Assembly (NCBI GenBank): GCA_029747015.1
Contig: JAKOGI010000531.1
Coordinates: 213,501 to 277,500, forward strand
Length of the DNA stretch: 64,000 nt
Source: Carnegiea gigantea
Lineage: Eukaryota; Streptophyta; Magnoliopsida; Caryophyllales; Cactaceae
Direction of reading: 5' to 3'
This document shows, in pieces, positions 1 through 12,139 of this stretch. Numbering within the stretch: position 1 is the stretch's first letter; every line of letters starts with the position of its first letter. The notes below the pieces were generated by a model. That model ran no database searches. It had not been told where the DNA came from and saw only the letters and a list, made by a program, of their open reading frames with translations. A program made the position numbers and the translations under genes.

Positions 1-1500
1 AAATACAGTATACTAAAATCAACTGTTTATCATTAACTTCTCCGAAAAGGCTTACACAACAAAAGTGGTTGCCAAATTCAACAATGGTTTCCTTCCTCCA
101 CTCATTTATTCTTTGTATGACTATCACATACAGGACAAACCACATTCTTAGCAATCAACATTAAATCATTCCTCTTCATCCCCCTACTAATTATTTCTTA
201 TTTCACATATTCAACCCATCTTTCTGTCATGTACATCTTGGGTTGTCTTACACGACATAATAGGTTAATAACTATAATGACGGTCTAATACCTGTAACTG
301 CAATCCCCTAGTTTTCCTTTCCCCATCATATACAATGTTACCTTAGTACTAAATACTTTGTTCACATCCCCCAAGACTTATTTCCTACTACAAATATAGC
401 CCATTTACCCCACGCATATGTCATTACCATCCTGGGATATCTTATAACAATTACTGGGTTAACAAATACAATCACATTACTACCTCAATTAACCTTCATT
501 TTAGGACGACCATCACACATATGAGGCCTTATCTGACTCCACAAAACCAGACATCCCTTCACACCCTCCAATTAACCCAACCCTAACCCCTGTCAGTTAA
601 AACTACATTCACATGCAACTGAAACACATCATTAGCCCCCTCTCCTCTCACTGAAGATTATTAATTTCATAATTTTTGCAACAATTCAATGCAAACCAAC
701 CACGATTGCTAACATATTCTAAGGCCACTCACATATTACACACACATTTTCACTTTGAAGTCATCGGACGTACCGTACCTACTTCCAAATTCCTTCTAAA
801 TTTGCTTAACCTGCTCTGCTGCTACTGCTTCTACCTATCTCACCAAACAAACTTGTCTCTTCAGAGAGATAACCCCTCCTTTACTGTCGCTCCATCGAGT
901 CCCATGTTTGCTGATACCAGAATTGTTCGACTCACAATGTTGTTTACACAGTGCGGGGGAAGACTTCAGCTAGAGAGAGAGAGTTGAGTGAGAGCCAAAG
1001 TAGAGAGGGAGATTTGGGCTCCATTTTTAGGACACAATCTCCACTGCTATAGCAACTGGTACTGATCATCGCAACTTTTCTCTCCACTGGTGAGGGTAAT
1101 TAGGACATTGCAAACTGACATCTTAGTGCCATGTCATAGCAGGGGCACACATATTTCATGTAAAAACAACAGCAAACTGAAAGAAAAGTACCAATATAGA
1201 AAATCAACTTTAGTCGAATAACTATAGGTAAATTTCCCTTTTTGTTGGACCGCCTCACGTTAAGTAATGTTAGGTTTATTGGCAGGGCTCCACAAAAGAC
1301 CAGGGCTATGTAGAGCGTGCTTCATGGTATTACATACACGCTTCGTTTTTTTGCCTTCGTATTACTCTTTGATAGACTTCTAGCTATTTTTCATTATCTG
1401 TTTTGAATAAAATTATATTGTAATTTCAAAGCTATAATCTCCTTTTTTCCTTTTATTTTCTAAATCCTCCTCCTAACTTCATCTTTTATCTAGCTACTTA
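1..1500. other. gene-free AT-rich spacer
   Basis: No frame of useful length, splice pattern or RNA gene is visible. The only texture is a short purine stretch of GAGA type near 975-1010. The single open frame of about 100 codons at 676-987 has no recognisable domain and no supporting context, so I do not call it. Confidence 0.5.
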
Positions 1501-2075
1501 GGACCTATTCATTTTCACGTTTAGTCAATCATAATTGCTTTTAACTACTGTCAACCGATTCCAACCATTTTCACTAATCCTAACCGCTCTTAACTGTTCT
1601 CAACTGCTTCTAACTGCTCTCACCTACTTCCAACCACTTGCAACTACTCTCAGTGTTTTACAAATCTTAATTATAAAAGACTCATAATACTCCTAATTGC
1701 TCCCAATAGCTCTCAACTCTGCATAGTTGTTTCCAACTGCTTCCAACTGCTAATCACTTATCATAGCGGCTCACAACCACTCCTAACTGCTTTCAAATGC
1801 AAGCTGCTAATTACAGCCCCTTAATGATATGTGACTCGATTCTACATATTCATGCGGATCCTCAAGGCCTATTCATTTCATAAATTGGCTAACTGTAACC
1901 GTTTTCAACCCTTTTAACCGCTTCGAATAGCTAACCGCTAATTTTAACTGCTCTCATCCGCTTCGAACCGCTCCCAATTGCTCCCAGTATTTTACAAACA
2001 TCAATCACATTTCATAAAAGCTCTTAATGCTCCCAACTGCTCACAACCACCCCTAACTAAGAGTTTTCATCAATC
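1500..2075. repeat. degenerate AACTGCT-type short repeat
   Basis: Variants of AACTGCTTCC, AACTGCTCTC and AACCACTCC recur every 10-20 bases. The texture resumes around 2565-2650, so the MITE-like unit at about 2075-2570 appears to have inserted into it. The repeats are too irregular to assign a fixed period. This is probably an old low-complexity or transposon-terminal repeat. Confidence 0.5.
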
Positions 2076-2570
2076 CAAACCTGGATCGGACCGGACCGGG
2101 TTGGATCAAAAGAGAAAAAGTACGAACCGAGGATCGAACCGAAAAAATTTGGACCAGACCAGCATCGACCAATGTAGACCAAATTTATTTTCAAGTACGG
2201 TTGGAACAAAACTTATTGACTCAATTAATTTTGATCAAAATCATGCTATTATTGATTCTGTTCGCTAATTCTAAGGAGTATTAGTTTGCACTTGATATTA
2301 CCTTTGACAAAAAAAAAATCAAAAAGAAAGTCTCAAACTTTTAACAATTTTTTATTTTATTTTATTTTAAAAATAATCAATCTTCAGTCCGGACTGGTGG
2401 ACTGCGTGGAGTGGACCAGACGGGACCGAACCAGATCAGACCAAATAAGGTAATTTTATAAACCAAGGACTGGACGAAATGCACTCAGTCCGAATCGGTT
2501 CAGCCGGTTCGATCCAGACTTCAATCCGGTCCAGATTTGTATCAAATGATATACATCCCTATCTTAACTG
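2075..2570. repeat. MITE-like unit with GGACCGG-rich ends
   Basis: The left end (about 2078-2105) carries CCAAACCTGGATCGGACCGG. The right end (about 2520-2545) carries ATCCGGTCCAGATTTG, which reads as an imperfect inverted copy. Between them are many GGACC/GACCAGACC motifs. The same AACTGCT-type sequence lies on both sides, which suggests insertion into that repeat. The exact ends and the target duplication are not clear. A non-autonomous DNA transposon is the best guess. Confidence 0.35.
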
Positions 2571-2924
2571 CTTCCAACTGTTAATCATTAATCATATCAC
2601 TTTCAACTGTTCACAACCACCTCTAATTAATAACTGCTAGCTATACCAAACCCACAATACATCCTTAGTGCAAGAACCTCTTAGGTGTTGTGCTCACTAT
2701 TAAATTCTTATTTTTTTAATTAAAAAAGGTGAAAAAAAGAAGAATTTCGGATGGATAAGGAAGCATGGGATTGGATATGGAATGCGCGGAGAGGCAGCGT
2801 GGAACTCCACGTTCATACCCTGCAAAACCAAAATAAATAAATAAATAAATAATAGTTTGGGCCTAAACTTGGACGAGTGGATTAGTAGATACCGACTGAA
2901 GATATCAAAGGCGTCTTCGATAAC

Positions 2925-3775
2925 AGTATTTTAGATGACATTTAACATTTTAATTATATTAATATATTTATCAGATAATTTTTAGTATTCGATAATATAG
3001 TATTTTGAATAACATTTTAAAGTCGTATTCAGCAACAGCGTTTTGTGTAGTATTTAGCGTTTTGACCAGGTCAATACACTAATTAGGTAATTTTTAGCGT
3101 TCGGTAAACTAATGTTTTGATTAGCATTTCAAGTAGCGTTTAGCATTTTAAGCAGTTTTTTAAAAAAAATAATAGTATTAACGTTTGACATTTAAAAGTA
3201 GCGTTTCATATTTTTCAACAAAAAAATATCCTTTAAAAATTTTATCTTTAAAAATTATCTATATCATTTTATGTCAATTTATGTTAATCATTTAGCATGA
3301 CAGTTAAATTTACCGAACACATTAGTTTCAATAGCTAATCTAAACAACTATCCGCTAACAGCTAAATTAGAAAAGTTATTCGCTATCTAAACAACTATTC
3401 GCTACCTGAACCGCTATCCGCTGCCTAAACAGCTAATTTTGTCGAATGTGGTCTAAGTAGTGTTTAGCATTTTAAGCAGCGTTTCTTAAAAACTAATAGT
3501 ATTAACGTTTTGTATTCAAAAATAGCGTTTCATATTTTTTTACCAAAAATATCTTTTGAAAATTTTATCTTTGGAAATTATCTATATCTTTTTATATCAA
3601 TTTATATTAATCAATTAGTCCAACAGTTAAATTTATCAAACATATTTATTTCCACTGCTCATCTAAACAGCTATCAACTAACAGTTAAATTAAAAATACT
3701 ATTCACTATTTAAATTACTATCTACTACTTAAACACTATCTATTACTTGAACTGACAATTTTATCAAACAGGGTC
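2925..3775. repeat. tandemly duplicated MITE-like element
   Basis: A segment of about 320 bp at roughly 3135-3452 is followed by a diverged copy at about 3453-3775. Each copy opens with a TTTAGCATTTTAAGCAG motif and each closes with AATTTTGTCGAATGTGGTC or AATTTTATCAAACAGGGTC. The inverted form of the second ending (GACCCTGTTTGATAAAAT) resembles the start near 2932 (GTCTTCGATAACAGTATTTT). That gives the look of a hAT-type MITE with a doubled interior. No transposase is present. Confidence 0.5.
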
Positions 3776-4958
3776 TTCAAAGCTTATTGGCTAAGTGTAT
3801 GCGGTCACATCACACATCATCTATTTCATTTTACTTTCATTTAATTGCGTTTCCATACTATCAGTGCCTCTTTGTCTCTTTCTTATGCAAACGCTAAACG
3901 GACATGTGAGTACAGGACCACAGATACGATCATGCTACCACTTATATTGTAGAATCTGAATTTTTCAATTCGTTGAATTAGCGCAATTTGAATTATAAAA
4001 ATAGTATTTTTATAAAGACAAGATCATTGCAAATAAGAGATGAATTTATAAAAATTTAAAAATTTTTGGTTTTAGCTATATAAGTTTATAGATCCAGAGA
4101 TATGTTATAGTTTGCAATTTGCTGTAACTGCTGGTGGTGGTGTCTATACTTTATAGGTGGATTCCAAAGCTTCCCCAGCCACACATTAAAAAATTTTAAA
4201 AAATGTCAGGGTATCTTTGGAATTATTTTTTAATAAAGGATCTTTATAAATTATTATGGATTTTTCAATTTTTTCTATATTCCCCTTATATATAAATGTG
4301 TATGTTAAATTTTAAATATTTTCTATAAATATATGTGCATTTCTGTAAAATTTTACTTGCCCATATTTATGCAGTTTCTATATGTCCTTATAGTCTGTAG
4401 CTAGAATTATACATGTTCTTACATCTCAAATAGTTATTTTTACTTTTTACTAGGTTTTATATAAGTCTAATATTTGTCTTATTTTCTGTAGATTTTTCAG
4501 GATAAGAAATGAAACACAACTAGAATTTGAAAAATTCACCATGTTTTGACCCATTTTTTTAGTTTATTACCAATCTTAACCAAGTTAAAGCACCAATATT
4601 GTTTCTAAAAAATAAGTATTTGAACTCTTACATGACAAAAAAACAAGTCTAAAATGACTTGGATTGGATTATTTTGGGCAATTAAAATGAGGAGTAAAAA
4701 AATTACGAGAACACAGTTGGAATAACTTAGAAGAATTCAATTTTGAGACATGATGCATTTACGATCTTATCACTCCCTCCTCTCTATCCCTCGAGAGAAA
4801 GAACTTTGAAAAAAAAATGACATTGATGTAATTGGAATTTGAATTTAACTTCAAGTTTCAAATTTCATAGGGTTTAGCAATGAAATTAGTTGATATCATA
4901 ACTAACTTTTGGTTTGCCTTCTTATTGCATAATGAGGTGTAAAGATTGATGTGGAGCG
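3776..4958. other. AT-rich spacer, nothing recognised
   Basis: The sequence is AT-rich with no convincing frame, inverted repeat or RNA gene. It is the original flank of the LINE fragment that follows. Confidence 0.5.
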
Positions 4959-4973
4959 AATTCAAATCAATAT
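4959..4973. repeat. left 15-bp target duplication of the LINE fragment
   Basis: AATTCAAATCAATAT here is repeated exactly at 21834-21848, at the other edge of the LINE fragment once the large LTR element is removed. An exact 15-bp direct repeat at both edges is the usual mark of target-primed retroposition. Confidence 0.75.
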
Positions 4974-5050
4974 GTTACTATTAAGTCCATGTCGGGGCCA
5001 ATGGACCGCTACTCTATCTGCATACAGAACTTCCTTTATCTCAGGAGGCG
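4974..5050 (-). pseudogene. LINE fragment, distal RNase H part (split off)
   Basis: Read on the minus strand, this continues the LINE reading frame that breaks off at 18865. The joined frame passes from the end of the RNase H domain into a segment with an acidic residue and a W-P-R triplet, as plant LINE RNase H C-termini have. It stops at the target duplication with no 3' untranslated region. The LTR element at 5051-18864 separates it from the rest, with AGGCG duplicated on both sides. Confidence 0.65.
5046..5050. repeat. target duplication AGGCG, left
   Basis: The five bases before the left LTR equal those after the right LTR (18865-18869). Confidence 0.8.
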
Positions 5051-5959
5051 TGTAACACCCGTGATTTTATTTCCCTTCGTTAAGCCGATTATTGAAAAGA
5101 ATATTATTAGTATCATCATTATTATTAGTTTTATTGATCTTAAAGATTATTATTGGGTACCATCTTGAGCAGATTCCCGAACACGACTAGAATATCGAAC
5201 CTTGGGAATGATCCTGCAATTTATTGAATTGAACCTTAATATAATCAAAAGGCGAATAAACCGACAATGCTGATATTAATGGTTACGGTTTAAGATTTGG
5301 AGGTCGGGAAATTGAATTTATGGTACACCGTGTTGGTGTTTTTAGCAGTGGACAAAAACAACACCAAAAAAAAAAAATTCAAGAGGCCGAAGCCCCTTCT
5401 GTCTGGAGGGGACAGAGAAGAATCGCGAGCAGAGGGGGGGTTTCCTCGACCCCCCTTGCCGGCGAAACCACACATACACGTACGGAGAGAGAGAAGGAGG
5501 GGAGGTGGGGGGGCTGCCGGCGACCAAGCCGACGCACGGCTGGCCATCCCCCACCCCGGTCGTCGCCCGAACCCGAGTCAGAGACAGAGGCAGTGAGAGA
5601 AGGGAGTCGTGGGTCAAGGCTTGGGGACCCCGACCCCGGGCGACCGCCACCAGCGCAGCCACTCTCGCCGGACGCCGGCGCTGGGGGTGGCGAGCAGAGA
5701 CGGCAAGAGGAGGAGAAAGAGAGGAAGCAGTAGCAGGGCAACAAAGGGGGACCGAACCCACACCGAGCCAACCCGAATCAAACCCTAAAACGGGTCCTTT
5801 AGCTTGGATTCGAGGTGGGTTTCCTCTTCCTCCTATTTATTGTTAATTTCGATGAAGTTTATTAATTATTGACTATAGTTCGTAAGATTGAATTCGAACT
5901 GATTATCAGTGATTTGAGGAAATTGTAGCGTAAATTGAATGATACCATACCTATATATT

Positions 5960-6300
5960 AGTCGTACTGAACTAAAGTTTATCGATTAGATAGTTATTGA
6001 TTATATGAAATTCATTTACTATATAAAGTTTATCGATTATATAGTTTATCGATTATATGGAATTTATTGAGTATATCAAGTTTATAGATTATATGGAATT
6101 CATTTATTATACAAAGTTTGTCGATTACATAGAATCTATTGGTTATATGAAGTTATCGATTATAAGAAATTTATCGGTTATATGAAATTCATTTAGAGTT
6201 TACCGATTATATATAGTTTATCGATCATATGTCGTTTATCGATTATATAAAGATTATCGATTTCATGAAGTTTGTCTAGTATATGTAATTTATCGATTAT
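5960..6300. repeat. 18-bp AT-rich array, left LTR
   Basis: Units vary around TATCGATTATATGAAGTT. The longer version in the solo LTR shows the 18-bp step most clearly. The copy number differs between the three LTRs. Confidence 0.75.
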
Positions 6301-6699
6301 GTGTATATATTACGGTGAATGTTGACATTAATTCCAATCGGGTGGATTGCGTTATGATGTTGAGAATCGGTTAGTAAAACGATTTTATGACGCGATCATA
6401 CATACTATGTGAAACCTTTTCCCTGAATTAATGAATGCGCGAGATGGCGTTGATGTCAAGCTTCATAGATCTTTAAAAATCCATAAATGCTTATTCGCAC
6501 GATGTCAAAGCGTTGCTAAACGTCTATTTATTGCCTGTTTTAATTGACAAGTCATTGGTCATGAGATAATCTTAAAATATCAGGCTGCTCAATTGAATAA
6601 GGTAGACAGCCAGTCAATAGGTCTAGGGATCCTTTAAGAAAGGACTTAAGTCTTAAGCGTCCGGCTATGCCGTATCCATTGCTATTATCGAAGTTTACA

Positions 6700-6945
6700 T
6701 GAGAAATTCAAGTTCAATCTTCATTGTTCTGCCAGAAGGCAGGAATCCAAGTTCAATGCCTATTGTTCTGTCAGAAGGCAGGAATCCAAGTTCAATGTAC
6801 ATTGTTCTGTCAGAAGGCAGAAATTCAAGTTCAATGTTCATTGTTCTGCCAGAAGGCAGGAATTCAAGTTCAATGTTCATTGTTCTGCCAAAAGGCAGAA
6901 ATTCAAGCTCAGTGATTCAATGTTCTGCCAGAAGGCAGAGAACGC
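6700..6945. repeat. 39-bp hairpin array, left LTR (6 units)
   Basis: TTCTGCC starts at 6727, then recurs (TTCTGTC in two units) at 6766, 6805, 6844, 6883 and 6923. Most units contain TTCTGCC-AGAA-GGCAG, a stem of 5-7 bp with a four-base loop. The linker is GAATTCAAGTTCAATG. Because 39 is 13 codons, the array stays open in several frames on both strands, which creates false proteins. Confidence 0.9.
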
Positions 6946-8340
6946 AAAGTTCAATGATTCAATGATTCAAAGTTCAAAGTTTTATAGTTTTGTCAACAGG
7001 CATAAGCTTCAAAGTTTAATGCCTCGTAGTCCAGCCAATAGGAAGAAAATTTAAAGTGCATATGTCTTATAGTTCTGCCAACCATAAGCTCGTTAACGAG
7101 TAGAAAACCAGGCCAAGGGGACTACCAGTGCATAGTTTATAAAATATTATACTTTTAATAAACAAACATGTGATTTAAAGCAGAGTCCAGTGAAGTTCAA
7201 ATGTTATAGTGCTATATTATTGGTTTACTACCCACATGACGGGATTATATGTTCTATTTTAGGATATTGTTCTACGTCTTATCAAAGATACCTACTCCTG
7301 CATATAGTCTGTTGCTATATTGTGTAGTGAAATCAATAAACGTTCACTGTAATGTTCAATGACTAATATTCAGCGTCCGTTGGGTATTGTTCGTAGTTTT
7401 ACAAATTCATAGTTCATGCGAATTTACTGTTCAGTGGCCAATGGTCAATGTGCGATGTCAATGTCCAATGTTCATTGTTTATTATTCAATGTGCAAAGTT
7501 TAATATTTAGTGTTTACTGTTTATTGTTCAATGTGCAATGTTAACATTCAATGAGTTCTCATGACTCTTTACGTAATAAGCCTCAGGGACGTAATAAACC
7601 TTATATATAAAGTTTAGCGATTGGTCCAAATACAATTACTCTTGCATTGTGGTTTGAATACGTTGCAAGGTAAGTGATTCTCTTCTAAGGGAAGGAACTA
7701 TAAACGACTTTTGTAAGTAGTATTGCACTTTAAAGTATTGTTTTGGGAGAAGGGGTTATCCACTGAGCAATTGTTGCTCATTCCCATCTATTATTGTTGT
7801 TCCCTTTCCAGGTTTATGAAATATTAGGTAAAGGTCGGGCCAAATAAGTCGAAATGGGTTACTGCTGTCCTAGGGATAAAGCTACATGCCCTTCATGTGA
7901 GCTGCAAGTTGTATTGTGATATATGGTTTATTGTTATGTAATTTAAGTCCTTGTATGCCTGTGTTGCATATCATCTAGAGTCGCTCCGTACGGCCATGTG
8001 AGCCAATCATCGTGTAGCTAAGGTTTTTTATAATTGGGATGTAACCCAAGTACTCCAGTCGTGTGATCCGTAGAGTTGTACTTTTATTGTTCCATTGTTT
8101 TAGTATTGAGCTGCGCTGGTTAATGTGCTCCGGGCGGGTGGCCCGTAGAGCCGTGAACTCCGGCGGGTAGCCGTTGAGTTGGTTTTATTATTACGTTTGA
8201 TTGCAGGGCATTTAATGTAAGGCTTTAAGCCTCGAAAATGGTCAGTTTTCAGGAGAAATTCTATCCGTTTCATCCCGGAATTTTAAGAAAAACAAAGTAC
8301 AACGTTAACACTCCTAACCTAGGGTTGGGGGCGTTACAGA

Positions 8341-8352
8341 TGGTATCAGAGC
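8341..8352 (+). other. primer binding site, initiator tRNA-Met type
   Basis: TGGTATCAGAGC starts two bases after the LTR end. It is the standard complement of the initiator methionine tRNA 3' end used by plant LTR elements, and it sets the plus orientation of this element. Confidence 0.9.
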
Positions 8353-9309
8353 AAGGTCCTGCGACCATAGGCTTGCATTGCATATAGTTATGTAAGAATG
8401 CTACCTGATGAGGTGCTATTTGATGTGCCTTTATGTGCAACTGTGCTGTGGTATGCCAGTTATTGTGTCTAGTTGGCTATGTGTAGCATGAGTAATACAC
8501 ATGAGTAAGTTGCTCGATTGAAAGAATGAGTAGCTTGCTAGAGCGAGCCAAGTGTTAGCATAGTAAGGATGGCCTTGTATATATGTTTTAGTGATGCTTT
8601 AGTGATTTAAAGCAAACATTTGAAGTATTCCTGACTTGGACTTAACCAGTTAGAAATATATAAGCTCTAAGCTTATTCTTGTTCTAGAGACAGACTTGTC
8701 ATGGTAGAGATAAAGGTTAATGGAAGGAATTAAGCCCTCATAAGATAGGACACATTTCTAGTGCCACTAGGATATTCAATGGTTGGTAGCGAAAGGGCTG
8801 GAAGCAGCCAAAAATTTATCGAAGTTTAGAGACATTGAAAGTCAAGGGTTTTCCCAATCCGTGAATTAAAGGTTTTGCTTCGCATTGGATGATTCTTCTT
8901 GCTATAGAGTTAAACCTTACTGTTGCATTTAAAGACATGCAACGGTAAAAGCAATGATATTCGAGTCTCGTTCTATGAGCATAAGTCTCTAGGCGTGCCT
9001 AAAGGTATTGGATGTTTGCTTGCCCAATGACCAGTTATAGACTACTCCCTTGACTGAAGGTTCTTTGGGGCAATATCTTATTATGTTGTGTACATGTCAG
9101 CACCCTTTTCAATATTGTGCTGTGCATGTCAAGAGAATTAAGTAAGAACCTTGTACGCGTGCATGTCCGCACGAGTGCTTTGACGCTCAGTTGTGACCTT
9201 AATCTGAATTGTTACGTACATAGGAAGGTATTCTTGGCACCCCAGTATGTAACCACTGTTCGTTGTAAATAAGTATTATTACTGACTTGCAATTCTCAGA
9301 AACTCTTAG

Positions 9310-9890
9310 AAGTTGTAAATGCTTATTCGTATGATTCCAATGATGGGTTGCCTGTTTCACTCGATGCATGGATTTATTCCATTATTTACATGTATCCCAA
9401 CGATTTTCCACACATCGAGTATTCACGTGACTCCAATAATTGGTGGTATTGATTATCCACATGATGTCAGGGTGTTTCTAAATGGTTGCTAGTTGCCCAT
9501 TTTAATTGTTAAGTCGTTGGTAACGACATAGCCTTAAATCGCTGGACTGCTCAACCGAATGAGTCGAGTGACCAGTCAATGGGTCTGGGGATCCTTTTAA
9601 AAGGAATTAAGTAATGAGCGTTCGGTTACATTGAATCAGTTGTTATGCTTAATTTAGGCAACCCAGTACCCTTCGTCAAAGTTTACATGAAGTTTTAAAG
9701 TTCAATGTTCACAGTTCTGCCATAGGCAGAAGATTCAAAGTTCAATGTTCATTGCTCTGCCAGTAGGCAGAGGACTCAAAGTTCAATATTCACTGCTCTG
9801 CCAGCAGGCAACGGATTCAAGTTCAATGTTCATTGCTTTGCCAGTAGGCAGAGGATTTAAGTTCAGTGATTCATTGCCCTGATGTACCTC
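9310..9890 (+). repeat. diverged LTR-like segment inside the internal domain
   Basis: The block matches LTR positions around 6480-6940 in the same order: AAATGCTTATTCG, then GCCCATTTTAATTG, a GGGGATCC box, AAGTTTACATGA, and then four hairpin units with CTGCC-NNNN-GGCA at about 9716, 9754, 9799 and 9837. Spacing and sequence have drifted well beyond the difference between the two LTRs. It looks like an ancient LTR piece built into the internal domain. Confidence 0.7.
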
Positions 9891-12139
9891 GAAGGGTGAT
9901 AACGGGAAGAATCTAGCAGACTTTGAAATAGTTATGCCACATGTATCACCTCGCTACTACCTGAGGTGAGACCTTATGCCTTTTCAATCTTATGTAAGCA
10001 CTAACACTAAGTGTAGAAGCTGGCGTGGTCTATAGAGACAGGGTAAAATCTTCCCATCAGTACTAAGAGTTTCTTGAACCTCTATGATTACCTTATGAGA
10101 CAAATGCATCGCAAAGTTTCAACGCATGTTTATAAGACCAATGATGTCATTGTTTCTACTCTGGTTAGTTGCTTAGTGGCTAAATTCTAATGCTTATGGA
10201 CAAGCCCCAAGATATACTAGTAACTTTAGATTGCGCCAGAGGGTTGCAATCAAGTATACTCGTATAGACGCCCTTTTGTGCGGCATTATTGCGTACCCAT
10301 GTGTTTTGAAGCACAATTTTAGTACTATGAACAATGTGAGGATTCTGGAAGCTTGTATAGTTACATGGAATGGTAGGCATGGTCACTTGTATGTTTTATG
10401 AGTGCATAGCACTGTAATGAACCATTTAGTGCTTCGTTGGCTTGATTCTGGTTGGGTATGTCACTGAATTGACCTAATAATTCAGCCTGCGTGAATTGCT
10501 GTTTCATATAATCATGTTCAATGAATCATTGCATAGCAACTAGTCCTTTATGTTATAATTAAGGGGCTAATTGTGAACATACTTCGTAGTATGATTGTTC
10601 AGCTGCGGCCCTCAGCAGTTCCATGCTTATCTTTGCACGCATCATTAGAGGGTACGTTGATTTTAGTGGAGGTACTCATCTTCTATCTAAACTAAGACTA
10701 ATGTTCTTATCATTTATTGAGTGGCTAGTTGCCCATATGCTTAGGGGAAGATATGGTCATCTGAGGAGTTTGCATTCATGTTTGGTCGCCTTATACCCTT
10801 TGTATTATGGCTATACCACATGCTAAGGTGCTCGCGACCATACTTGGATGCACCTCTTTACAACATATGTATAGACATGGGAAGAACAACCCTAACAAGG
10901 GTTCAACCGAATGTTCTCACATGATGTGACGGAACCGTCTTACGTTATGTGTCGCATGACGAGTTTTAAGTGATATATGGTAGATTTCATCGAAAACCAT
11001 GAACAGTGCCCCCATTAAGCATGTTGCCACTACTATCTTATCGTTCCTAGTCATTGGGTCGATTTCTCTCCTACGTAAACGTCTGGTAGCGAAACATGAC
11101 ACCAGTTGACATATTATTCCCACCATTTCTTGAGATACGTCTACATATGTATGAAATTGTTCATGAGCACCTTATGTAACACCCAAGGTTTTATCCTCTT
11201 ATTCCGCTATTTTACATCGTTAGAAATTGAAATAATATCGACGTGCTTACTTAGGCGTTGTTTTTATTGAAAAGAATATTCTTCTTATTTTATTGTTATG
11301 GAAGGTTATTATCGAACACTACATTGAGTAGATTCTCGAATATGGCTGGACTGGCAAGCCTTGGAACTAGTCCTGCAATTTATTGAATTGAGCCTTGGGA
11401 ATAAATTATGATGTGACAAGCGGATAAATTCGCATTAATTATTGACGTGATAAGCGGATAGGCTTGCGTTAATTATTGATGCGACGCAGTAATTATCCAA
11501 AACAAAAGAAAAAGGAAAAAGAAAAAGAAAATCAAAAGGGGCAAGCCCCCTGTTTTCTCGGGCAGAAAATGGTGAGCAAAGGGGGGGCTCCCGACCCCCA
11601 ACCCCACCTCACACCACGCCGGAAAGAGAGAGCGAGGGCGGCGCTGTTACGCCGGCAACCGGTCGGCCATTGTCGGGTCCCCCGGGAGCCGCAAGCCGTG
11701 CCTCAAAACAGAGAGAGATCGACGAGCAGAGAGGTCGAGGTGGGGATACGTGTCTGGCGTGGGACAGTGGAGGTCGGCTGGTGTTGGTGGTGCCCGGCGG
11801 TGGGTGTCTGGACGGCCGACGACCAACCGGCGACTGGTAGGAGCCACGCGAAGCAAGTGTTCGAAAGCTAGGATTGCTGGGTTCCGACCCGGGGCTTGGT
11901 CGAGTGTGGCTATGGTGGGTTTAGGCTTCGGGAGTTTGAGTTCTACCACAAAATTCAACCCTAGTACGGGTCCTTAGCTTGGAGGCAAGGTGGGTTTCCT
12001 CTTCCTCCTATTTATTGTTAATTTCGATGAAGTTTGTTGATTATTGATTATAGTTCGTTCAGATTGAATTCGAACTGATTGTCAGTAATTTGAGAAAATT
12101 GTAGCGTAAATTGAATGATACCATATCTATATATTAGTC

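Larger units (their letters stand above)
5051..8338 (+). repeat. 5' LTR of the LARD-like element (3288 bp)
   Basis: It opens TGTAACACCCGTG and ends GGGGGCGTTACA. In order it holds a diverged AT-rich U3 start, a GC-rich block at about 5370-5810, a GTGGGTTTCCTCTTCC boundary, an 18-bp AT repeat array (about 5960-6300), a 39-bp hairpin array (6700-6945), a GTTCAATGTGCAATG-type low-complexity stretch (about 7430-7560) and a GC-richer terminal block. Open frames in the GC block and the arrays are artefacts of composition and of periods divisible by three. Confidence 0.9.

Noticed and set aside
2500..2525. GGTTCGATCC resembling a tRNA T-arm
   Set aside because: No acceptor, D or anticodon arm fits around it. 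It belongs to the GGACCGG-rich repeat.
5290..5846. Overlapping arginine/proline-rich frames in the GC block (also 11476-11977 and 15694-16174)
   Set aside because: Composition artefacts of a GC-rich LTR block, open in many frames at once, with no domain.
6700..6945. CRISPR-like look of regular hairpin repeats
   Set aside because: There are no unique spacers, the units are contiguous, and the setting is a plant LTR retrotransposon.
6695..6965. Open frames on both strands that encode 13-residue repeats (also at 13077-13374 and 17098-17575)
   Set aside because: They follow from the 39-bp array, whose period is 13 codons. They are open in several frames and on both strands, and lie inside LTRs.
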